Below are positions 13,725-18,832 of a stretch of DNA of 18,832 nucleotides, in pieces (position 1 is the stretch's first letter; each line of letters begins with the position of its first letter). This DNA comes from Brevundimonas sp. UBA2388 (lineage in GTDB: Bacteria; Pseudomonadota; Alphaproteobacteria; Caulobacterales; Caulobacteraceae). The stretch is taken from positions 1 to 18,832 of the forward strand of contig DDSO01000013.1 in NCBI GenBank assembly GCA_002343425.1, written 5' to 3'. Position numbers and translations under genes: made by a program. The notes beneath the pieces were generated by a model, which had not been told where the DNA came from, did no database searches, and was given only the letters and a program-made list of their open reading frames with translations.

Positions 13725-14849
13725 CTAAGCCTTGGCGCCCTTGCGGCCCGGCGCATGCGTCGGATCGTTGAGCGCGCTGTATTCGTCGAGCGGCCAGCGC
13801 GGCCGGGCGGCGGTGTCGATGTCCGACACCAGACCCTTGCGCAACCGCTCCGCCCCCGCCAGTGCGATCATCGCCGCATTGTCGGTGCAGTAGGCCATGG
13901 GCGGGGCCAGAAAGGCGAATCCGTTTTTCTCCGCGGTTGACTGGAGGGTCGCCCGTACCGTCCGGTTCGCCGCCACGCCGCCCGCCACGACAAACAGCCG
14001 ATGGGGGTGCTCTTCCGCATAGGCCTTGAGCGCCCGGTCCGAGCGTTCGCTGAGCTGGCGGGCGATAGCAGTCTGGACGGCGTCGGCGAGGTCGGCGCGC
14101 TGCTGATCCGTCTCGCAGGCCTGGGCCAGCCGGGCCGCCGCGGTCTTGAGCCCGGAGAACGAGAAGTCGCAGTCCTTGCGGCCCAGCAGGGCGCGGGGCA
14201 GGTCGAAGCGCGAACCGTCGCCGGTCTCCGCCAGCCTCTCCAGCGCAGGGCCGCCCGGGTAGCCGAGACCCAAGGCCTTGGCGATCTTGTCGAAGGCCTC
14301 GCCCGCCGCATCGTCGATGGTCGTGCCGAGCCGGGTCATATCGCCGACGCCGCGCACTTCCAGCAACTGGCAGTGGCCGCCCGAGACCAGCAGCAGAAGG
14401 AACGGATAATCGACCGGCTGGCCGAGCCGCGCCGAGACCGCATGACCCTCCAGATGGTTGACGGCGATCAGCGGCAGGCCCCGCGCCAGGGCGACCGCCT
14501 TGCCGAAACTCAGCCCGACCATGACGCCGCCGACCAGTCCCGGCCCGGCGGTGGCGGCAACGCCGTCCAGGGCGTCATAGCCGAGCCCCGCCTCGTCCAT
14601 GGCCAGCCGGACGACGCCGTCGATCATCTCGACATGGCTGCGGGCCGCGATCTCGGGCACGACGCCGCCATAGGCCGCGTGATCGTCAATCTGGCTGTGC
14701 ACCACCGAGGACAGGACCGTCGCCTCGCCCTCCGGCGACAGGCGCACCACCGAGGCGGCGGTCTCGTCGCAGCTGGTCTCGAGGCCGAGCACGGTGAGCG
14801 GACCGGTTGCCCGGCTCCCGTCGCTGCTATAGTCGGCGGACCTCTTCAT
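13725..14849 (-). CDS. tsaD: tRNA N6-adenosine threonylcarbamoyltransferase TsaD
   Basis: Transfers the threonylcarbamoyl group to A37 of ANN-decoding tRNAs (t6A), working with TsaB and TsaE. The 374-residue protein has the ASKHA-fold start VLGLETSCDETAASVV, the metal ligands His132 and His136 in NHLEGH, SGGHCQL, the nucleotide-binding GGVAANRTVR, and Asp323 in YCTDNAAM. From the ATG at 14849 there is a 19-residue polar N-terminal extension compared with the usual family start. An in-frame GTG at Val20 would remove it but has no clear ribosome-binding site. A possible hemC promoter lies inside this region. Divergent from hemC with 41 nt between start codons. Confidence 0.95.
   Translation of the reverse strand: MKRSADYSSDGSRATGPLTVLGLETSCDETAASVVRLSPEGEATVLSSVVHSQIDDHAAYGGVVPEIAARSHVEMIDGVVRLAMDEAGLGYDALDGVAATAGPGLVGGVMVGLSFGKAVALARGLPLIAVNHLEGHAVSARLGQPVDYPFLLLLVSGGHCQLLEVRGVGDMTRLGTTIDDAAGEAFDKIAKALGLGYPGGPALERLAETGDGSRFDLPRALLGRKDCDFSFSGLKTAAARLAQACETDQQRADLADAVQTAIARQLSERSDRALKAYAEEHPHRLFVVAGGVAANRTVRATLQSTAEKNGFAFLAPPMAYCTDNAAMIALAGAERLRKGLVSDIDTAARPRWPLDEYSALNDPTHAPGRKGAKA
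14807..14833 (+). promoter_or_regulatory. Possible hemC promoter inside the tsaD 5' end
   Basis: TTGCCCG (14807-14813) and GCTATAGT (14826-14833) are separated by 12 nt. This fits the Caulobacter housekeeping promoter pattern (TTGACGS, N10-14, GCTANAWC) with a few mismatches, about 58 nt upstream of the hemC ATG. If real, it lies within the first 15 codons of tsaD as called. Confidence 0.4.
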
Positions 14850-14890
14850 CGGGTCGAGGTAGCGACCCAGTCCTCCCGGCGCAACGACTC

Positions 14891-15841
14891 ATGGCCCCTC
14901 TCGTCCGCATCGGCACGCGCCGCTCGAAACTGGCCCTGACCCAGTCGGGCATGATGCAGCGCGCCATCGGCCGGGCCCTGGGCGTCGCCGACGCCGACCT
15001 TCTCGAGGCCGTCCCCCTCGTGGAGATCGTCACCACGGGCGACCGGGTGCAGGACCGCCGGCTGATGGAGATCGGCGGCAAGGCCCTGTTCACGAAAGAG
15101 ATCGAGGAGGCGCTGCTCGCGGGCCGTGTCGATGTCGCCGTCCATTCCATGAAGGACGTCCCGGCCGACCAGCCTGACGGCCTCTGCATCGCCGCCGTCC
15201 CGCTGCGCGAGGACGCCCGCGACGCCTTCGTCAGCGAAGCGTTCGCCGCCTTCGCCGACCTGCCGCAAGGCGCCCGGCTGGGCACCGCATCCTTGCGACG
15301 TCAGGCCCAGGCGCTGGCGCTGCGGCCCGACCTGACCATCGAGATGCTGCGCGGCAATGTCGACACCCGGCTGCGCAAGCTGGCCGAGGGCGAGTTCGAC
15401 GCCATCCTGCTGGCCGTGTCGGGATTGAACCGGCTGGGGTTCGAGGCGGTGATCCGCGAGCGGCTGTCGCTCGATGCCTTCCTGCCCGCGCCGGGACAGG
15501 GCGCCCTGGCGCTGCAAACCCGGACCGAAGACCTCGACGCGACCTGGGTCGCCGCGCTGAACGATCCGATGACGGCCCTGGCCGTGGCGGCCGAGCGCGG
15601 CGCGATGACGGCGCTGGAAGGCTCGTGCCGCACCGCGGTCGGCGCCCATGCGGAAATCGCCGAAGGCCGGCTGCGGCTGACCACCGAAATGCTGGCGCCG
15701 GACGGTTCGGCCCGTTGGCGGCGTTCGGGCGAGATCGGTGATGTCGCCGCCGCGGACGCCATGGACCAGGCCCGCGCCCTCGGCCTGCAGCTGGGCGCCG
15801 GGGTCCACGCCATGGCCGGCGACCAGCGGGTCCAGCCCTGA
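14891..15841 (+). CDS. hemC: Hydroxymethylbilane synthase (porphobilinogen deaminase)
   Basis: Polymerises four porphobilinogen molecules to hydroxymethylbilane in heme and tetrapyrrole synthesis. The 316-residue protein shows the N-terminal VRIGTRRSKLALTQ, the VHSMKDVP motif with catalytic Asp89, LRGNVDTRLRKL, and PAPGQGALA. Cys246 in EGSCRTAVGAHA is the attachment site for the dipyrromethane cofactor. The ATG at 14891 gives the standard N-terminus but has no clear Shine-Dalgarno. The stop TGA overlaps the proposed CTG start of hemD, so the two are coupled. No truncation or missing residue is seen. Confidence 0.96.
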   Translation: MAPLVRIGTRRSKLALTQSGMMQRAIGRALGVADADLLEAVPLVEIVTTGDRVQDRRLMEIGGKALFTKEIEEALLAGRVDVAVHSMKDVPADQPDGLCIAAVPLREDARDAFVSEAFAAFADLPQGARLGTASLRRQAQALALRPDLTIEMLRGNVDTRLRKLAEGEFDAILLAVSGLNRLGFEAVIRERLSLDAFLPAPGQGALALQTRTEDLDATWVAALNDPMTALAVAAERGAMTALEGSCRTAVGAHAEIAEGRLRLTTEMLAPDGSARWRRSGEIGDVAAADAMDQARALGLQLGAGVHAMAGDQRVQP

Positions 15842-16518
15842 CGACGATCCGCCGCGTCTGGGTCACGCGCGCCGAGACGGGCGCCTCGCGCACCGCCGAC
15901 CGCCTGACCGCCCTCGGCTTCGAGCCGGTCGTCGTCCCCCTTCTGGCCATCCGGCCCATCCCGCAAGCCGCGCCCGACCTGTCCGGCATCGCCGCCCTCG
16001 CCTTCACCAGCGCCAACGGCGTCGCCGCCTTCGCGGCCCTGACGCCCGACCGGACGCGGCCCGCCTTCACCGTCGGCGACGCCACCGCCCAGGCCGCGCG
16101 CGCGGCGGGGTTCGAGCGGGTGGTGTCGGCGAGGGGCGATCTTGAGCGACTGGCCGCGCTGCTGATCGCCCAAGGCGCTGCGGTGGGCCCGCTGCTCGTC
16201 CCCGCTGCCCTCGAACCGGCCGGGGACCTGCCCGCCCTGTTGCGCGGCCGCGTCGAAGCGAAGGCCCTGCCTGTCTATCAGGCGGTGGAGACCGCCGCCG
16301 CCGCCCCCGCCGCCTTCGACGCCGTCCTGATCCATTCCGCCCGCGCCGCCCGCGCGCTCGCGGCCCTCGGTCCCTTTAGCGGCCAGACGGCAGTCGCCCT
16401 GTCGGCAGCGGCGGCGGAACCTCTCGGCGACCGCTCCGGCCTCAAAATCCGCCTCGCCCGGACGCCCGATGAAACCGCCCAGTTCGCGGCGCTTGGCAAT
16501 CCCGCGCGCCGCGTATAA
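15838..16518 (+). CDS. hemD: Uroporphyrinogen-III synthase, probable CTG start
   Basis: Cyclises hydroxymethylbilane to uroporphyrinogen III, the step after hemC. The protein begins with the family block IRRVWVTRAETGASRTADRL and has FTSANGVAAF, the VGDATAQAARAAGF motif and a C-terminal HSARAARAL block. There is no ATG, GTG or TTG in frame between the preceding in-frame stop (15739-15741) and 16120. A start at the first later GTG (16120) would remove about 94 conserved residues. The CTG at 15838, overlapping the hemC stop as CTGA, gives 226 residues, a normal length. Coupled re-initiation from hemC is inferred. Codon use is uniform and no frameshift is evident. Confidence 0.88.
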   Translation: MTTIRRVWVTRAETGASRTADRLTALGFEPVVVPLLAIRPIPQAAPDLSGIAALAFTSANGVAAFAALTPDRTRPAFTVGDATAQAARAAGFERVVSARGDLERLAALLIAQGAAVGPLLVPAALEPAGDLPALLRGRVEAKALPVYQAVETAAAAPAAFDAVLIHSARAARALAALGPFSGQTAVALSAAAAEPLGDRSGLKIRLARTPDETAQFAALGNPARRV

Positions 16519-16560
16519 AGAGCGCCTCTCGCGCGGGCGGGCTCCATCCCCCGCGCCAAG

Positions 16561-16636
16561 GCCGCTTTAGCTCAGCTGGTAGAGCATCGCATTCGTAATG
16601 CGGGGGTCAGGTGTTCGAGTCACCTAAGCGGCACCA
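16561..16636 (+). tRNA. tRNA-Thr (anticodon CGT), CCA encoded
   Basis: A complete cloverleaf is readable. The 7-bp acceptor stem GCCGCTT/AAGCGGC is perfect. The D arm is GCTC-AGCTGGTA-GAGC, and the anticodon stem TCGCA/TGCGG has loop TTCGTAA (anticodon CGT). The variable loop is GGGTC, the T arm AGGTG-TTCGAGT-CACCT, then discriminator A and encoded CCA. It decodes ACG threonine codons. Confidence 0.96.
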
Positions 16637-16724
16637 TTCTTTCTTGAACCCATCGACGACCATCGGTTGATCTGGACGACCCGTCCGGAACGTCTTAGCT
16701 AGACCGCCGTACTCGGAGCGGTCG

Positions 16725-17369
16725 ATGGCCCAGCGACTCAGCGCGCGTCAGGAAGAATGTCTGAGGCTGACCGCCTTCCTGACCGACAAGGAAATCGCCG
16801 CCCGGCTCGGTCTGTCAGAGGCCACGGTCAAGAAGCATGTCCACGAGGCATGCCGCCGCCTGGGCGTCAACCGCCGCAAGGCGGCGCTCGCGCTTCTGGA
16901 ACGAAACGTACCAGACCCTACGAAAGACCCCATAGTCACGCTTGGCGCGGATGCCTCATCTGATCCGGCAGTAACGGAGTCGGACAATGGGTCATCAGAA
17001 CAAGGCGCTTCCTCACTGGACGTGGGCCGATCTGGAGGCGGCGCTCGACGGGTTCAGTCCGCTGGGGCCGGACGATCCGGTGCGGGCGCATCTGATGCGC
17101 GGACTGGCGGACGACGCGGAACGGGCGAGCCCGCGCGAACTGCTGCAGCAGGTTCTGAGCGCCGGGTGGGTAATGGCGCAGGTGGGAGCCCAGAGCGGCG
17201 CCTCGGCTACCGCCCCCCGCCAAGAGGTTGGGGCCTCCGCCTCCTGATCATTCTGCTGGCGGTCGTCATGGGGGCGGTCATGGTCAAGGCCGTGGCCGAC
17301 ATGGTGGCCGCCTATACCGGGCAGGCCCGCGTGATCGATCGCAACACGCAGGCGGCCCCGGTCCGCTAG
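16725..17369 (+). CDS. LuxR-type HTH protein with C-terminal membrane segment
   Basis: 214-residue frame. Residues 4-60 are a LuxR/GerE-type helix-turn-helix (LSARQEECLRLTAFLTDKEI, LGLSEATVKKHVHEACRRLG). Residues about 65-165 are a Gly/Ser/Ala/Arg low-complexity stretch. Residues 168-190 are a transmembrane helix (RLLIILLAVVMGAVMVKAVA), followed by a short tail. HTH plus C-terminal membrane anchor is a plausible regulator layout. However, codon use in 16985-17190 favours another frame, which holds a nested ORF (16987-17247), so the middle of this protein may not be translated as written. The HTH may be a short separate protein and the membrane segment may belong to the nested ORF through a shift near the C6 run at 17213-17218. 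The signal and targets are unknown. The gene starts 88 nt after tRNA-Thr. Confidence 0.65.
   Translation: MAQRLSARQEECLRLTAFLTDKEIAARLGLSEATVKKHVHEACRRLGVNRRKAALALLERNVPDPTKDPIVTLGADASSDPAVTESDNGSSEQGASSLDVGRSGGGARRVQSAGAGRSGAGASDARTGGRRGTGEPARTAAAGSERRVGNGAGGSPERRLGYRPPPRGWGLRLLIILLAVVMGAVMVKAVADMVAAYTGQARVIDRNTQAAPVR
16987..17247 (+). CDS. Nested out-of-frame ORF, unknown function
   Basis: An 86-codon frame inside the HTH gene, shifted by one base. The ATG is preceded by ACGGAGTCGGACA, a good ribosome-binding site (GGAG, 7 nt). From 16987 to about 17180 its third codon positions are nearly all G or C, while the overlapping HTH frame has mixed third positions, so this looks like the real coding frame there. 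The product begins with WTWADLEAALDGFSPLGPDD and is acidic, helical and soluble, with no motif I recognise. After 17195 the G/C preference moves back to the HTH frame, which encodes a membrane helix. A one-base insertion in the C6 run (17213-17218) would fuse this ORF to that helix and give about 127 residues. The frame change is either programmed, an overprinted gene pair, or a sequence error. Confidence 0.5.
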   Translation: MGHQNKALPHWTWADLEAALDGFSPLGPDDPVRAHLMRGLADDAERASPRELLQQVLSAGWVMAQVGAQSGASATAPRQEVGASAS

Positions 17370-17406
17370 AGCCGGAGCCGCCCGCGGCCGGCCGGGAGTT
17401 TCCGCA

Positions 17407-17859
17407 ATGACGCCTTTCCAGGCCTTCTATCTGTATTTCAGCCTGGTGGTTCTCGCCCTCGCCTGGCTGAGGGGCGGGCACACCGAACGGCTGGGCGTGG
17501 TGGTGATCATTGTCGCCTACCTCTCGGCCCATGCCGTGTCGCCGTGGCGCATGGACGACTTCCGGGTCGGCGAAGCAGCGACCGATGTTCTGGTCACCCT
17601 GGCCTTCGCCTGGATGGCCCTGTCGCGGGAGCGCTGGTGGCCCTTCGCGGCCACCGCCTCCATGGTGCTGGCCTTGATGGTCCATCTCGCCATGGTGCTG
17701 AGCCCCGATCTGGATGGGCGCGCCGATGTGTCGGCCAGGGCCGGCCTCGGCCTGCTGCTGATCATATCCCTGCTGGCCGGCGTGGCCGAGCGCTGGCTCG
17801 CGGGCGAGACGCCGGTCAGCCGGTCGCTCGACTGGCGCCGGCCGGCACGGGCGGCCTGA
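17407..17859 (+). CDS. Small integral membrane protein, paralogue A
   Basis: 150 residues with about five hydrophobic segments (roughly 4-20, 30-46, 56-72, 79-97 and 113-129). I do not recognise a named family. Shared motifs with the next gene are MTPFQ at the start, WL(R/K)GGH.ERLG, WMAL...RWWPFAA, L.P(D/E)LD.RAD..AR.GL and GVAERW.AGE.PVS, so the two arose by tandem duplication. The ATG at 17407 has GGGAG about 9 nt upstream. It is 37 nt downstream of the HTH frame's stop, same strand, and may be in one transcript with it. The duplicated pair with conserved RWWPF and GVAERW motifs suggests a structural or sensing role that cannot be read from sequence. Confidence 0.75.
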   Translation: MTPFQAFYLYFSLVVLALAWLRGGHTERLGVVVIIVAYLSAHAVSPWRMDDFRVGEAATDVLVTLAFAWMALSRERWWPFAATASMVLALMVHLAMVLSPDLDGRADVSARAGLGLLLIISLLAGVAERWLAGETPVSRSLDWRRPARAA

Positions 17860-17916
17860 GTTGAAGCGAGCGACAGGGGCCCATAGCCGAAGTCCGCGGA
17901 CGCCAGGGCGACGGCG

Positions 17917-18366
17917 ATGACGCCGTTCCAGCTCGCCGGCTGTATATTCTGCTTCCTCGTGTTCGCGACAGTCTGGTTGAAGGGCGGCCATCCCGAACGC
18001 TTGGGCGTGACCACGATTGTCGTGGGCTGGCTGGCCTCGGTGTTCGCTTCGTCCCTGACGATCGGCGGCAAGGTCATCGGGGTCGCCCTGGTGGATATCA
18101 TCCTGACCGGGACCTTTGTCTGGATGGCCCTGAGGGGCGAACGCTGGTGGCCGTTCGCCGCCGCCGCCTTCATGATCCTGACCCTGCTCGTCTATGTCGC
18201 GGTGATCCTGACGCCTGAGCTGGACCAGCGCGCCGACTACGCGGCCCGGCTGGGCCTTTTCCTGTGCGTGGTCGGCACGCTGCTGATCGGCGTGGCCGAG
18301 CGGTGGGCGGCCGGAGAACGGCCCGTCAGCGTTCAGACCGCGTGGCGGCCCCGCGCCAGACCTTGA
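17917..18366 (+). CDS. Small integral membrane protein, paralogue B
   Basis: 149 residues and about five hydrophobic segments, aligned end to end with paralogue A. The conserved blocks are MTPFQ, VWLKGGHPERLG, FVWMALRGERWWPFAAAAFM, LTPELDQRADYAARLGL and GVAERWAAGERPVS. The loop around residues 44-58 is the most different. The ATG at 17917 has only a weak GGGCGA upstream; an internal start would break the alignment with paralogue A. It lies 57 nt after paralogue A. Its stop is at 18364-18366, immediately before the metK promoter palindrome, so the metK -35 region overlaps the end of this gene. Function unknown. Confidence 0.75.
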   Translation: MTPFQLAGCIFCFLVFATVWLKGGHPERLGVTTIVVGWLASVFASSLTIGGKVIGVALVDIILTGTFVWMALRGERWWPFAAAAFMILTLLVYVAVILTPELDQRADYAARLGLFLCVVGTLLIGVAERWAAGERPVSVQTAWRPRARP

Positions 18367-18391
18367 ACATATAAACATATCTTTATATGTC
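18363..18391 (+). promoter_or_regulatory. metK promoter with 24-bp near-perfect palindrome
   Basis: The sequence at 18367-18390 is ACATATAAA-N6-TTTATATGT, a dyad with a single mismatched pair (C10 with C15). A weak -35 (TTGAAC, 18363-18368) and a -10-like TATATG/TATGTC (18384-18391) overlap it, so a bound protein should repress. The motif resembles the SahR/SamR-type (ArsR-family) sites before methionine-cycle genes of proteobacteria. That match is from memory and needs a motif comparison. No SAM riboswitch is seen. Confidence 0.6.
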
Positions 18392-18422
18392 TGGCCGCCG
18401 TCCTGCCTCCCGGAGCTCCGCC

Positions 18423-18832
18423 TTGTCCCGTTCCAACTTCCTTTTCACCTCGGAAAGCGTCTCCGAGGGTCATCCCGACAAGGTCGCGGACCGGATCTCC
18501 GACACCGTCGTGGACCTGTTCCTGTCCAAGGACCCCTATGCGCGGGTGGCCTGCGAGACGCTGACGACGACCAATCTGGTCGTGCTGGCCGGCGAGATTC
18601 GTGGTCAGGGCATCATGGACGTCGACGGGCAGTGGGCCCCGGGCGTGCAGGATGAGATCGAGGCCGCCGTGCGCGCCGCGGTCCGCGACATCGGCTACGA
18701 ACAGTCTGGTTTCCACTGGAACAAGTTCGAGTTCATCAACCGTCTGCACGGCCAGTCGGCCGACATCGCGGTCGGCGTCGACGCCGCCGGGAACAAGGAC
18801 GAGGGCGCGGGCGACCAGGGCATCATGTTCGG
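18423..18832 (+). CDS. metK: S-adenosylmethionine synthetase, N-terminal part
   Basis: Makes S-adenosylmethionine from methionine and ATP. About 136 residues are in the window and the gene continues beyond the right edge. The N-terminal signature [20 protein letters not shown] is present, followed by [17 protein letters not shown], a [19 protein letters not shown] segment, and [10 protein letters not shown] at the edge (the GAGDQG motif). The start chosen is TTG (18423), with CGGAG 7 nt upstream. An in-frame ATG at 18387 lies inside the operator palindrome and would add 12 residues of Ser/Arg-rich sequence, so it is unlikely. The preceding palindrome probably couples expression to the methionine/SAM status. 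Confidence 0.95.
   Translation, partial: MSRSNFLFTSESVSEGHPDKVADRISDTVVDLFLSKDPYARVACETLTTTNLVVLAGEIRGQGIMDVDGQWAPGVQDEIEAAVRAAVRDIGYEQSGFHWNKFEFINRLHGQSADIAVGVDAAGNKDEGAGDQGIMF

Noticed and set aside
12441..13940. A 499-codon plus-strand frame
   Set aside because: Antisense to gpsA and parts of its neighbours; His/Gln/Arg/Gly-rich with no recognisable domain.
17284..18378. A 364-codon minus-strand frame
   Set aside because: Antisense shadow of the two membrane-protein genes, which share conserved motifs with each other and have ribosome-binding sites.
18387..18422. An in-frame ATG upstream of the metK TTG start
   Set aside because: It lies inside the operator palindrome and promoter and has no ribosome-binding site, whereas TTG 18423 follows CGGAG and gives the standard N-terminus.
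16637..18422. An integrative element inserted at tRNA-Thr
   Set aside because: No integrase, no repeat of the tRNA 3' end and no clear change in base composition were seen, so only a weak suspicion remains.
18367..18422. A SAM riboswitch upstream of metK
   Set aside because: The leader is too short and lacks a SAM-II-like pseudoknot; the palindrome explains the region better.

Overview
This is a GC-rich chromosomal window with strong third-position GC bias. It looks like an alphaproteobacterium of the family Caulobacteraceae, most likely a Brevundimonas relative. That placement is inferred from the pilA-cpaA-cpaB-cpaC-cpaD-cpaE gene order, protein style and promoter style, not from a database search.

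Positions 1-7803 form a Flp/Tad (type IVc) pilus locus. On the minus strand, from right to left, lie three near-identical pilA prepilin genes. Each has its own leader and its own rho-independent terminator. They are followed by cpaA (prepilin peptidase), cpaB, cpaC (secretin), cpaD (lipoprotein) and cpaE, which runs off the left edge. cpaB, cpaC and cpaD overlap by 4 nt. Divergently, on the plus strand, are a stand-alone copy of the CpaC N-terminal domain and two TadE-type minor pilin genes that overlap by ATGA.

Positions 7800-9877 (minus) hold pabB and a tyrosine-phosphatase gene overlapping by GTGA. Positions 9924-11438 (minus) hold a compact operon of two related multi-pass membrane proteins and a small winged-helix regulator. 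A 21-bp dyad (11475-11495) in its promoter region may be that regulator's operator. A methyltransferase gene diverges from it at 11562.

Positions 12330-16636 are housekeeping: a small Rieske protein, gpsA and tsaD on the minus strand, then hemC, hemD and a tRNA-Thr(CGU) on the plus strand. hemD has no ATG, GTG or TTG where its N-terminus must lie and probably starts at a CTG overlapping the hemC stop.

Positions 16637-18366 are the least explained part. They hold a LuxR-type HTH protein with a C-terminal membrane segment, an out-of-frame ORF with convincing codon use nested inside it, and two tandem paralogous membrane proteins of about 150 residues. The window ends in metK, whose promoter carries a 24-bp near-perfect palindrome resembling SahR/SamR-type operators of methionine-cycle genes.

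No IS element, CRISPR array, integrase or recognised defence gene is visible. No gene-free stretch exceeds 300 bases; the longest is 6016-6282, between pilA copy 3 and the plus-strand pilus genes. The best candidates for something undescribed are the HTH/nested ORF/membrane-pair module (16725-18366), the dyad-controlled membrane operon (9924-11495) and the pilA triplication with its conserved leader hairpins.
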